Below the pieces are notes generated by a model, which was not told where the DNA came from, made no database searches, and was given only the letters and a program-made list of their open reading frames with translations. Below are positions 42,161-49,883 of a DNA stretch of 64,000 bases, in pieces. Numbering within the stretch: position 1 is the first letter of the stretch; each line of letters starts with the position of its first letter. The stretch is from Massilia norwichensis (lineage in GTDB: Bacteria; Pseudomonadota; Gammaproteobacteria; Burkholderiales; Burkholderiaceae_D): positions 1 through 64,000 of the forward strand of contig NZ_JANUGX010000013.1 in NCBI RefSeq assembly GCF_024753245.1. Reading direction: 5' to 3'. A program made the position numbers and the translations under genes.

Positions 42161-42898
42161 TCAATGCGGCCTGGGCGCAACCTGTTCCGGATACGCCGCG
42201 TCGATCATCCTGATGATGTCGCGGCTGAGCTCGATATAACTCTGGTAGCGCTGGTACAGCTGCCGCGTGGTCGCCATCTGGCGCAGCAGGCGCTTGCCCT
42301 TCGGCGTGGTCGTCACGCGAAACAGCGAGCGCTCGTCGTCGCCTTCGAGCTGTTCCTCGCGGTACTCGCGCAGCTTGCGCTGGCGGGTCGTCCAGCCGCC
42401 TTCCGAGGTCTGGATTTCAAGCAGCCGAGTCTGGTACAGCGCCAGGATCGCGGTCAGCAGTTGTTCGTTTTCGATATTGGTCAGCTTGCCGCTCATCACG
42501 AAACCGTCGAAGCGGCTCTTGGCCGGCATGAAGTACCAGTTCGCATCGCTGGCGGCATAGGCTTGCTTGAACTTTGCCCAGTCCGGCTGCGTATCGGGAT
42601 CGAGGCTGGCGAGGTAGGCATAATTGGCGTCGAAGCCCTTGTAGCCTTCGCTGATGTTGGTGAGCGCCTTGACGTCGCCCTCCAGGTCTCCCTTGAGGCC
42701 CACCAGGAAGCTGCGCACTTCCTGCTGCTGGTGATGGTGCTCGCTCAGGCCGTGCAGCCAGATGCTCATGCTGACGGCGAACACGATGATCGCGATCTCG
42801 ACGGCGATCTCGCGGAGGCGGTGCGACAGCGCATGCTCCTTCTTCGCCATCAGGTGCACGACGTTCTTGCCGTGTTTTGCCACTTCCAGCTCTGCCAT
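42161..42898 (-). CDS. DUF6090-like single-pass membrane protein
   Basis: 245 residues. A basic cytosolic start (KKEHALSHRLREIAVE) leads into one membrane helix (IAIIVFAVSMSIWLHGL, about 32-49). A helical region follows with a histidine/glutamine stretch EHHHQQQEVRSFLVGLKGDLE. The arrangement REIxxEIxIIVxAVxxS then a long helical domain resembles DUF6090 proteins, whose function is unknown. It is transcribed toward ppc, with its own short upstream region carrying inverted repeats. Confidence 0.65.
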   Translation of the reverse strand: MAELEVAKHGKNVVHLMAKKEHALSHRLREIAVEIAIIVFAVSMSIWLHGLSEHHHQQQEVRSFLVGLKGDLEGDVKALTNISEGYKGFDANYAYLASLDPDTQPDWAKFKQAYAASDANWYFMPAKSRFDGFVMSGKLTNIENEQLLTAILALYQTRLLEIQTSEGGWTTRQRKLREYREEQLEGDDERSLFRVTTTPKGKRLLRQMATTRQLYQRYQSYIELSRDIIRMIDAAYPEQVAPRPH

Positions 42899-42913
42899 AT
42901 CGTGTCCGCCAGG

Positions 42914-42960
42914 ATGTTAGGTTAAAAATATCCTAACATGTTGGGTTGCAAAATTGCAAC
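42914..42960. repeat. Two inverted repeats upstream of the DUF6090-like gene
   Basis: ATGTTAGG/CCTAACAT (stem 8 bp, loop 10 nt) at 42914-42939 and GTTGCAAAATTGCAAC (stem 7 bp, 2-nt loop) at 42945-42960. They fill the 63-bp gap between two minus-strand genes. They could terminate the upstream outer-membrane protein gene, act as an operator for the next gene, or both. Confidence 0.55.
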
Positions 42961-42961
42961 T

Positions 42962-43774
42962 TTAGCGGCGTACCGACAGGCCGAACCCCAGACTCAAATC
43001 CGGCGTCCGGCGGTTCAGGCCATGCATCAGCTGGACGTCGAGCTGGCTGTCCTTGTTCAGCAGCCAGGTCAGGCCGGCATCGAAGCTGGACTGGGTGCCG
43101 CCGTGGGTGGCGCGCGCGATCTGCGGCGCGGCCAGTTCCACGAAGCCGTGCAGGCGCTCGTCGAACGCCTTGGTGAGCGCGGCGGCGACAATGCCGTAGC
43201 CATAGCGCGCGCCGCCATCGTCGCTGTCGATGCCCAGTCCCGGCATCAGGCCGAGCGACAGGTCGTGCGGCAGATCCCATTCGGCCACCAGGCGCAGCGA
43301 AGGACGCAGGCCATGGCCGCGCAGTTCGCGGCTGCCGCTCGGCAGCGCGGCGTGCAGCAGCACGCCCAACGAGGGGGCGCCGGCCTGGCCGTCCGGCGCA
43401 TCTCGCAGGTGCCACTTGAGACCGACTTCGGTGTCCGCCCAGCCGGCCGTGACCGTATGCTGGCCGGTGCCGGAATCGCTGGCGTGGATGACGTTGCGGC
43501 CGTCGGTCTCGAAGCGCAGCTCGGTGCTTTCGCCGAGGCCGATGCGCAGCAGGGTCGGCGAAGTCAGCGTGCGCTGGTGGCTGTCGTCGTCGCGCTGGCG
43601 CTCCCACTGGACGCTGGTCTCGAGCTGCACGCGGCCCTTGCCGACGACCTTGCTGGTCTCGGTGACGCCGGGCCGGTCGGGATTGATGGCATCGTCGTCG
43701 GCGGCATGGGCGTTCGTGGCGAATGGCAGGCACAGGGCGGCCAGAAGAAGGGAAGCGGAGACGGCGTGGGTCAT
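42962..43774 (-). CDS. Outer-membrane transporter of the MetA/phenol-degradation type
   Basis: 270 residues from MTHAVSASLLLAALCLP. The signal peptide is cleaved near NAHAADDD. The mature start AINPDRPGVTETSKVVGKGR is characteristic of the Phenol_MetA_deg-like porin family. Beta-strand pairs run to the C-terminal LSLGFGLSVRR. It is likely a small outer-membrane barrel; the substrate is unknown. The frame continues upstream into the rpoD region but without homology or a signal peptide there. Confidence 0.78.
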   Translation of the reverse strand: MTHAVSASLLLAALCLPFATNAHAADDDAINPDRPGVTETSKVVGKGRVQLETSVQWERQRDDDSHQRTLTSPTLLRIGLGESTELRFETDGRNVIHASDSGTGQHTVTAGWADTEVGLKWHLRDAPDGQAGAPSLGVLLHAALPSGSRELRGHGLRPSLRLVAEWDLPHDLSLGLMPGLGIDSDDGGARYGYGIVAAALTKAFDERLHGFVELAAPQIARATHGGTQSSFDAGLTWLLNKDSQLDVQLMHGLNRRTPDLSLGFGLSVRR

Positions 43775-43843
43775 CGGTGCGAAGCGTGGTGAACGGAACA
43801 CTGCAGTATCCCCGAGCCGGCATCGACGGTCCAGCCGCGCACG

Positions 43844-43866
43844 AAAAAAACCCCGGCAAGCCGGGG
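43844..43866 (-). terminator. Intrinsic terminator of rpoD
   Basis: Read on the minus strand: CCCCGGC/GCCGGGG with a 2-nt loop, followed by seven T. It lies 31 bp after the rpoD stop. Confidence 0.85.
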
Positions 43867-43896
43867 TTTCGCAGACGCTACACGCAGCAGCGCGGC

Positions 43897-46674
43897 TTAC
43901 TGGTTCTGCAGGAAGGTCTTGAGCTTGTCCGAACGCGAAGGCTGGCGCAGCTTGCTCATCGCCTTGGCTTCGATCTGGCGGATACGCTCGCGGGTCACGT
44001 CGAACTGCTTGCCCACTTCTTCCAGCGTGTGGTCGTTCGACATCTCGACGCCGTAGCGCATGCGCAGCACCTTGGCTTCGCGCGGGGTCAGCGAGTCCAG
44101 CACTTCCTTGATCACGCCGCGCATCGAGGCGTGCATTGCGGCTTCCAGCGGCGCCAGGGTCGCGTTGTCCTCGATGAAGTCGCCCAGCTGCGAATCGCCG
44201 TCCTCGCCCATCGGGGTCTCCATGGAGATCGGCTCCTTGGCGATCTTCATGATCTCGCGGACCTTCGATTCCGGCATCTCCATCTTGGCCGCCAGCGTCG
44301 CCATGTCCGGCTCGCTGCCGGTTTCCTGCATGATCTGGCGCGAGATGCGGTTCATCTTGTTGATGGTCTCGATCATGTGCACCGGCACGCGGATGGTACG
44401 GGCCATGTCGGCGATCGAACGCGTGATCGCCTGACGGATCCACCAGGTCGCATAGGTCGAGAATTTATAACCGCGACGGTATTCGAACTTGTCGACCGCC
44501 TTCAGCAGACCGATATTGCCTTCCTGGATCAGGTCCAGGAATTGCAGGCCGCGGTTGATGTACTTCTTGGCGATCGAGATCACCAGACGCAGGTTGGCGA
44601 CGGTCATTTCGCGCTTCGCGGTGCGGGCGCGCTTTTCGCCGGCTGCCATCTGCTTGTTGATCTTGCGCAGGTCGGCCAGCGGCAGCGCCACGCGCGCCTG
44701 CAGGTCGATCATGCGGCGCTGCAGTTCCATGATGGCCGGCGCGTTACGCGACAGCACCGCGCTGTACGGATAGGCGCAATCGACTTCGCGCTGCACCCAT
44801 TCGAGGTCCGTCTCGTTGCCCGGGAAGACCTTGATGAAGTGGGCGCGCGGCATGCCGCAGCGGTTCACGCAGATGTCCAGCACGGCGCGTTCGATGGCGC
44901 GCACTTCGTCCATCTGGCCGCGCAGGGTGTCGCACAGCTTTTCGACGATCTTGGCGGTGAAGCGGATGCCCAGCAGCTCGGTCGAGATCACGTCCTGGGC
45001 CGCGATGTACTGCAGCGAGCCGTAACCGTGCGTCTTGAAGGCGTGGCCCATCTTGTCGAACTGCTTCTCGATGATGCCGAACTTCTCCAGCGCGGTCTTC
45101 TTCAGCGCGGCCAGCTGCTCGGCCGAGTAGCCGGCAGCGGCGCTGCCGCCCGTGCTGCCCTCTTCCTCTTCCTCGTCTTCCAGCTCTTCCTCTTCCTCGT
45201 CGTCCGAGGCGGCGGTGGACGCGGCCGCCACCGGTGCCGGGCTGCCTTCGTCCGGCGCCATCAGGCCGTCGACGACGTCATCGATCTTCAGTTCGTCGCT
45301 GGCGATCTTGTGCGACAGCGCGATGATTTCGGAAATCGTCACCGGGCAGGCCGAGATCGCCTGCACCATGTCCTTCAGGCCTTCTTCGATACGCTTGGCG
45401 ATGGCGATCTCGCCTTCGCGCGTCAGCAGCGAGACCGCGCCCATTTCGCGCATGTACATGCGGACCGGGTCGGTGGTGCGGCCGAAGTCGGAGTCGACGG
45501 TCGACAGCGCGGTCGCGGCCGCGGCCTCGACTTCGTCTTCGCTGGTCGGGGTCACGACGGCGTCCGACAGCAGCATCATTTCCGCTTCCGGGGCGCGCTC
45601 GTAGACGGCGATACCCATGTCGTTGAAGGTCGCGATGATGCCTTCGATCGCTTCCGGATCGATGATGTTTTCCGGCAGGTGGTCGTTGATCTCGGCATGG
45701 GTCAGATAGCCGCGCTCCTTGCCCATGTTGATCAGGTTCTTCAGCTGGGTACGGCGCTTTTCCAGTTCCTCGCCCGAGAAGCCCTGCTCGGCGCCCAGCA
45801 TACCGGGGATACCCTTGGCCTTGCGCTCGCGCAGCTTGGAGGCGGCCTTCAGCTCGGCGCGCTCGACCGCGTTCAGCGCGGCGATCTCGTCGTTCTCCGG
45901 CACGAACTCGCTCGGCTTGCGGCCGCGGCGGCCCGGCACTTTCACCTGCGGCAGCAGGTAGCCGGAGGTATCGATCTTCGCCAGCGCGGCGGCGTCGGTG
46001 GTGGTGCTGACGGTGCCGGTCGGCGTGGCCGCAGCGGCTGGCGATGCCGACGGCTCGATGCGGCGGGTGCGGGTGCGCACCACGCGCGGCGCCGGCGCTG
46101 CTTCAGCGGCGACAGGGGCCGGTGCCGCGGCCGGCTCGGCGGCGACTGGCGCAGCTTCGCCGGCGGCTTCGGCAGCGGCGGCTTTCAGCGCGGCCAGCTT
46201 CGAGGTGCGCTTGCGCACGATCACCGGCGGCGCTGCGGGCGCAGTCGGGGTCGGGATGAAGTCGGCGTCGTCGGCGTCGGCGGCAACCGCGGCGACCGCG
46301 GCAACCGGGGCGACCGGTGCAGCCGGGGTGGCCGGTGCAGCCGCCGGGGCGGCATCATGCACGGTCTCGGCGACGACTTCGGCGGCTTCGACACCGGCTT
46401 CCACGGCCTGGTCGAATTGCTCCGGCTGGAGTTGCGCTGCTTGTGCGGCGGCGGTTTGCGACGCTGCGGCCGCATCCTGCTCGGCCTGGGCCGCTTTCAG
46501 CGAGGCCAGACGCGAACGCGTTTTCACCACCGTCACCTTGGCCGCCGGTCCGCCGGCCGCCGCTTCCGTTTCGAGGAAGTAGGAGGTCGCGGTTTTCGGC
46601 ACTGCCAGCTGCGCCGTGCTCTTCGCCGGCGCTTTCTTCGCTGTCAGTGTCAATGTCTTGGCGGTGTTTTTCAT
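43897..46674 (-). CDS. rpoD: RNA polymerase primary sigma factor RpoD (sigma-70)
   Basis: Housekeeping sigma factor. 925 residues, much longer than E. coli RpoD (613), because of a ~280-residue Ala/Pro/Val-rich N-terminal extension. The extension holds repeated basic motifs ([30 protein letters not shown]). Region 1.1 follows ([20 protein letters not shown]), then an acidic run near residue 500, and region 2 with [20 protein letters not shown] and [12 protein letters not shown]. The C-terminal region 4 helix-turn-helix is [24 protein letters not shown] lies about 10 nt before the chosen ATG; ATG 46683 is too close to it. No dnaG lies upstream. Confidence 0.95.
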   Translation of the reverse strand: MKNTAKTLTLTAKKAPAKSTAQLAVPKTATSYFLETEAAAGGPAAKVTVVKTRSRLASLKAAQAEQDAAAASQTAAAQAAQLQPEQFDQAVEAGVEAAEVVAETVHDAAPAAAPATPAAPVAPVAAVAAVAADADDADFIPTPTAPAAPPVIVRKRTSKLAALKAAAAEAAGEAAPVAAEPAAAPAPVAAEAAPAPRVVRTRTRRIEPSASPAAAATPTGTVSTTTDAAALAKIDTSGYLLPQVKVPGRRGRKPSEFVPENDEIAALNAVERAELKAASKLRERKAKGIPGMLGAEQGFSGEELEKRRTQLKNLINMGKERGYLTHAEINDHLPENIIDPEAIEGIIATFNDMGIAVYERAPEAEMMLLSDAVVTPTSEDEVEAAAATALSTVDSDFGRTTDPVRMYMREMGAVSLLTREGEIAIAKRIEEGLKDMVQAISACPVTISEIIALSHKIASDELKIDDVVDGLMAPDEGSPAPVAAASTAASDDEEEEELEDEEEEEGSTGGSAAAGYSAEQLAALKKTALEKFGIIEKQFDKMGHAFKTHGYGSLQYIAAQDVISTELLGIRFTAKIVEKLCDTLRGQMDEVRAIERAVLDICVNRCGMPRAHFIKVFPGNETDLEWVQREVDCAYPYSAVLSRNAPAIMELQRRMIDLQARVALPLADLRKINKQMAAGEKRARTAKREMTVANLRLVISIAKKYINRGLQFLDLIQEGNIGLLKAVDKFEYRRGYKFSTYATWWIRQAITRSIADMARTIRVPVHMIETINKMNRISRQIMQETGSEPDMATLAAKMEMPESKVREIMKIAKEPISMETPMGEDGDSQLGDFIEDNATLAPLEAAMHASMRGVIKEVLDSLTPREAKVLRMRYGVEMSNDHTLEEVGKQFDVTRERIRQIEAKAMSKLRQPSRSDKLKTFLQNQ

Positions 46675-46927
46675 GATGAACATTCTCCAGTCGAGGCGGG
46701 GTGCGCGCCTGCGAAGTCAATAAGCCACCTGGTCCGCTTGCGGACCCTCGGGCAAGGAATAACGGGATGGCCCTAACTAAGGGCAGAGGGGCCGGAAATC
46801 AAGCACGAAAGACAGTACTTGCCGGCAGGCGTTTGACGCGGCCGGCAGCGGCGGCGTCGGATCGCGTGGACGGGTAGCAAGAACAAGTCGGGTTGTGGTT
46901 GAAATCGCGGTTTAGCATGTCGGAACG

Positions 46928-46954
46928 AAAAAAAGCCCGTCAAGGAACGGGCTT
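46928..46954 (-). terminator. Strong intrinsic terminator upstream of rpoD
   Basis: On the minus strand: AAGCCCGT, 6-nt loop, ACGGGCTT, then a run of seven T. It points toward rpoD, yet no gene on that strand ends here, so it should end either a small RNA or a transcript antisense to proQ. Confidence 0.75.
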
Positions 46955-46999
46955 GAGCTATTTTCCCAAGAGAGAAATAGAGGAGACAGGCATATTATG
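46928..46999 (-). ncRNA. Candidate small RNA ahead of the rpoD leader
   Basis: A -10-like CATAAT (46994-46999, minus) with TTATCA 18 nt upstream would start a transcript near 46987 that ends at the terminator, about 60 nt. The unpaired 5' part contains TCTCCTCTATTTCTCTC, complementary to Shine-Dalgarno-like sequences, a feature of some regulatory RNAs. The promoter call is weak and there is no conservation evidence, so confidence is low. Confidence 0.25.
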
Positions 47000-47267
47000 C
47001 ACCAAGGAAATATTTAGTGATAATTGAAATATCCGATAATGGATATAAGCAATTCACATAGTCCCTGGCCGATTATCCGGCTCCCGACCGTCTGCGGCGG
47101 CGCAAGCCGGCCGCAGGGAAAGGGGCGGATCATACACGATTTCTCGCTGCCGCGCCCGTCGTACGCGAAGGAAATCACGGTTGGCAGGCAGCGACGACGA
47201 ACCCTTACACGGCTCAGCGGTACATCCGCCGCCTTGCCATGCTATCCTTCCGCTTCCCGTTCTTACC

Positions 47268-47828
47268 ATGAAGTCAATGAATACGATTAGTAACGTCGCC
47301 GAAACCCCCGAGGCCAACGAAAACAACGCCGCCGACACCACGCCGGAGACCGGGGCCGCTTCGGCATCCGCCCCTGCGCCCGCATCTGCGCCCGCATCTG
47401 CGCCCGCATCTACGCCTGATGCTGCGCCTGCCGCGGATTCCCCGCGCGCCCTGCTCAAGCAGCTGCAGCAGCAGTTCGAGGCTTTCCGCAACTGCCTGCC
47501 GCTCGAGATCGGCATCGACAAGCAGCTGCTGGCCCGCATGCCGAGCCTGAACCGCAAGCTGATGCGCGCCGCACTCGGCATCCACACCGGCTCGATGCGC
47601 TACCTGCGCGCGATGGAAAAGGCCACCGTGCGCTACGACCTGGACGGCAAGCCGGGCGCCGAGGTGACGGATACCCACCGCCTGCACGCCAAGGAACTGC
47701 TGCAGCAGCGCTTCAAGAAGGAAGCCGAGCGCAAGAAGGCCGAGCGCGAAGCTGCTGCCCAGCAGGAAGCGGAACGCAAGCGCCAGGAAAAGCTGCAGCA
47801 GCTGGCGTCCAAGTTCTCGAAAAAATAA
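47268..47828 (+). CDS. proQ: ProQ/FinO-family RNA chaperone
   Basis: 186 residues. The N-terminal ~50 are low-complexity Ala/Pro/Ser with three exact APAS repeats. The FinO/ProQ domain (about 60-150) shows LLKQLQQQFEAFRNCLPLEIG and MRAALGIHTGSMRYLRAMEK with DTHRLHAKELLQQRF. The C-terminal helix is very basic (KKEAERKKAEREAAAQQ). ProQ proteins bind structured sRNAs and mRNA 3' ends. The start is uncertain (ATG 47268 or 47277; neither has a strong ribosome site). The symbol follows the family, not a proven orthologue. Confidence 0.88.
   Translation: MKSMNTISNVAETPEANENNAADTTPETGAASASAPAPASAPASAPASTPDAAPAADSPRALLKQLQQQFEAFRNCLPLEIGIDKQLLARMPSLNRKLMRAALGIHTGSMRYLRAMEKATVRYDLDGKPGAEVTDTHRLHAKELLQQRFKKEAERKKAEREAAAQQEAERKRQEKLQQLASKFSKK
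47376..47411 (+). repeat. Three perfect 12-bp tandem repeats inside proQ
   Basis: GCGCCCGCATCT three times in a row, in frame, encoding APAS each time. The unit length keeps the frame, so copy number could vary between strains without breaking the gene. Confidence 0.85.
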
Positions 47829-47854
47829 TCATTCGAGCGACTGGAACTGATCAA

Positions 47855-48562
47855 GTGAGCGAAAACGCAGCGGACACCGAAGAGTCATTGCCGCCTTACG
47901 AGGGCATCGCGCTGTCCAGCGTGCGTCTGGTGCGGACCAGGGAGGATGCGCAAGCCGCCCTGGCCGCCCTGCTCGCCTGCGAGGCCATCGGCTTCGATAC
48001 CGAATCGAAGCCGACCTTCCAGAAAGGCGAGGTATCGACCGGCCCGCACCTGGTGCAGCTGGCCGACGACACCCATGCCTGGCTGTTCCAGATCGGCTCG
48101 CCGACCTCGCCCGCGGTGGCGCTGTGCACCGAGGTTCTGCGCCCGGTGCTGGAGTCCCCGACGATCCTGAAGGTCGGCTTCGGCCTCGGCGACGACCTGC
48201 GCCGCCTGCGCGCCAAGCTCGGCATCGACACCCGCAACGTGATCGACCTCGCCACCGCCCTGCGCCGTGGGGAGAAGAACGCCTGGGGCGCGAAGACGGC
48301 GGTGGCCCGCTTCTTCGGCAAGCGCCTGCAGAAATCGCGCCGCATCACCACCACCAACTGGGCCATGCCGCGCCTGTCCGAACAGCAGATCCAGTACGCG
48401 GCCGACGACGCCCACGTCGCGCTGCGCATCTACCGTCATTGGTGCCAGCATTTCCCGGCTGCCGCCGACAGCGCCGCCGCGAATGCCGCCCGCCTGGCCG
48501 CGCGCGCCGCCAGCCAGGCGCGGCTCGAGGCCGACGCCCGGCAAGAGCAGCCTCAGGCCTGA
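47855..48562 (+). CDS. DEDD-family 3'-5' exonuclease
   Basis: 235 residues starting at GTG with GGAAC about 8 nt upstream. The exonuclease fold shows ExoI-type AIGFDTESKPTF (Asp and Glu of DxE near 47), ExoII-like KVGFGLGDDLRRLRAKLG, and ExoIII YAADDAHVALRIY (Tyr-x3-Asp). It is like the single-domain RNase D/Werner-type exonucleases of about 200-240 residues. The substrate could be DNA or RNA. It lies 26 bp after proQ and may share its transcript, which hints at RNA metabolism. Confidence 0.87.
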   Translation: MSENAADTEESLPPYEGIALSSVRLVRTREDAQAALAALLACEAIGFDTESKPTFQKGEVSTGPHLVQLADDTHAWLFQIGSPTSPAVALCTEVLRPVLESPTILKVGFGLGDDLRRLRAKLGIDTRNVIDLATALRRGEKNAWGAKTAVARFFGKRLQKSRRITTTNWAMPRLSEQQIQYAADDAHVALRIYRHWCQHFPAAADSAAANAARLAARAASQARLEADARQEQPQA

Positions 48563-48587
48563 AGCCACGGCAGGCCGCGCCGCCGCC

Positions 48588-48593
48588 TATAAT
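48588..48593 (+). promoter_or_regulatory. TATAAT immediately upstream of a cytochrome gene
   Basis: A perfect TATAAT ends 6 nt before the ATG at 48600, which would place the transcript start on or next to the start codon (a leaderless mRNA). No good -35 is visible at 48565-48570, so this is tentative. Confidence 0.35.
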
Positions 48594-48599
48594 CGCGGC

Positions 48600-48986
48600 A
48601 TGAAAATGTCTGTTTTATCCGCGCTGGCGCTGGCCGCGTCGGCCACGCTGGCAGGCTGCGCCCCGTCCGGCACCGACGCCGCGACCGGCGAGCGCGTCTT
48701 CAAGCAGTGCGCCTCCTGCCACCAGGTCGGCCTCAATGCCCGCGGCGGCTTCGGTCCGCAACTGAACGGCCTGTTCGGCCGCCGCGCCGGCGCCACGCCC
48801 GACTTCGCCTATTCCGATGCAATGCAGGCCTCCGGCATCGTGTGGGACGAACGCAGCTTGAGCGCCTTCCTGCACGACCCCGACAAACTGGTGCCGGGCA
48901 CCAAAATGCGTTTCTGGGGCATCCGCGACGAGAACGAGATCAAGGCGCTGCAGGCTTACCTGCGCACCTTCCAGGACCTGCGCTAA
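48600..48986 (+). CDS. Monohaem c-type cytochrome lipoprotein
   Basis: 128 residues. The lipoprotein signal has lipobox LAGC at about 16-19 (SATLAGCAPSG), so it is probably membrane-anchored in the periplasm. One haem site, CASCH (about 37), with the class I axial Met in GTKMRFWGI near 100. It has the mitochondrial-like layout RGGFGPQLNGLFGRRAG and FAYSDAM. It serves as a small electron carrier. It lies 114 bp upstream of the next cytochrome. Confidence 0.9.
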   Translation: MKMSVLSALALAASATLAGCAPSGTDAATGERVFKQCASCHQVGLNARGGFGPQLNGLFGRRAGATPDFAYSDAMQASGIVWDERSLSAFLHDPDKLVPGTKMRFWGIRDENEIKALQAYLRTFQDLR

Positions 48987-49009
48987 GCCCACGCGAACCA
49001 AGCGCCTTG

Positions 49010-49078
49010 TGTATCTCAGGCAAAATTGTCGCGAGAGCAAACCTCTTTTGAATGCACTACAATATTGCAGGAGATACA
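49010..49078. repeat. Imperfect 19-bp inverted repeat upstream of the dihaem cytochrome gene
   Basis: TGTATCTCAGGCAAAATTG (49010-49028) faces CAATATTGCAGGAGATACA (49060-49078) with 16 of 19 matches and a 31-nt loop. It ends 22 bp before the next start codon. It could be a regulator site or a hairpin in the leader. Confidence 0.5.
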
Positions 49079-49100
49079 AAAGGAGGCTCTGGAACCGACC

Positions 49101-49883
49101 ATGCAAGGCATTATCCGACCACCCGCCCTTCTGGCGGTCGCCATGTTCGCGTGGACGAGCGTGCTGCCGGCCTCGGCCCAAGCAGCCCAGCCGGCTCAGC
49201 CGGGCCGGCAGATGGCCGTCCCCGATACCTTCCCGCAGCGCCTGGCCGCCTGCATCGCCTGCCACGGCAGCGCCAACACGCCGCCGGCGGCCGCAGGCAC
49301 CCAGAGCGGCAGCGGCGGCGCGCGCCAGTATTTCCCGCGCATCGCCGGCAAGCCGGCCGGCTATCTCTACAACCAGCTGACGAATTTCCGCGATGGCCGC
49401 CGCCAGTATCCGCTGATGACCTGGATGGTCCAGCACCTGTCCGACGACTACCTGCACGAGATCGCGGATTACTTCTCGCGTCAACACGTGCCGGTGCCGG
49501 TGCTGCCGCGCGCCGGCCTGCCGGCCGCCGAACTGGCGCGCGGCCGCCAACTGGTCATGCGCGGCGATACCGCCCTGAAGGTGCCCGCCTGCATCGCCTG
49601 TCACGGCGAGCGCCTGACCGGCGCGCTGCCCGCCATTCCCGGCCTGCTCGGCCTGCCGCGCGACTACATCAACGCCCAGTTCGGCGCCTGGCGCAACGGC
49701 AGCCGCCACGCGCTGGCGCCGGACTGCATGGGCACCATCGCCGCGCGCCTGAGTCTGGCCGACGTGTCGGCGATCTCGGCCTGGCTGGCCAGCGAACCGC
49801 TGCCGCCTGACGCCAGCCCGGCGCCGGCCCTGCCGCGCCCCTTGCCGCTGGCCTGCGGCAGCGCACCGGAGCAGCAGCCATGA
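49101..49883 (+). CDS. Dihaem cytochrome c, c4-like
   Basis: 260 residues with a signal peptide (LAVAMFAWTSVLPASAQA). Two CxxCH sites, CIACHGSAN (about 50) and CIACHGERL (about 165), each sit in a class I fold. The pattern RIAGKPAGYLYNQLTNFRDGRR is typical of cytochrome c4 and of dihaem dehydrogenase subunits. Periplasmic electron transfer. It overlaps the next cytochrome by ATGA, so the two are translated together. Confidence 0.9.
   Translation: MQGIIRPPALLAVAMFAWTSVLPASAQAAQPAQPGRQMAVPDTFPQRLAACIACHGSANTPPAAAGTQSGSGGARQYFPRIAGKPAGYLYNQLTNFRDGRRQYPLMTWMVQHLSDDYLHEIADYFSRQHVPVPVLPRAGLPAAELARGRQLVMRGDTALKVPACIACHGERLTGALPAIPGLLGLPRDYINAQFGAWRNGSRHALAPDCMGTIAARLSLADVSAISAWLASEPLPPDASPAPALPRPLPLACGSAPEQQP

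Larger units (their letters stand above)
46675..47267. other. 593-bp intergenic region between rpoD and proQ
   Basis: No credible protein gene on either strand. The rpoD-proximal part (46684-46920) is the presumed rpoD leader and promoter zone, but I see no clear -35/-10 pair. The middle holds a strong minus-strand terminator with an A/T-rich stretch behind it. The proQ-proximal part is G+C-rich and without visible signals. Confidence 0.6.

Noticed and set aside
43775-44443. N-terminal extension of the outer-membrane protein frame
   Set aside because: The upstream part is antisense-free only because it overlaps rpoD in another frame; the signal peptide at MTHAVSASLLL fixes the real start.
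43723-46776. A 1017-residue plus-strand frame opposite rpoD
   Set aside because: Antisense to RpoD; composition typical of a shadow frame.
46993-47017. Small leader peptide ORF (ATG CAC CAA GGA AAT ATT TAG) on the plus strand near 46997
   Set aside because: It has a GAGGAG about 10 nt upstream but only six codons and no attenuator-like structure linked to proQ; not supportable.
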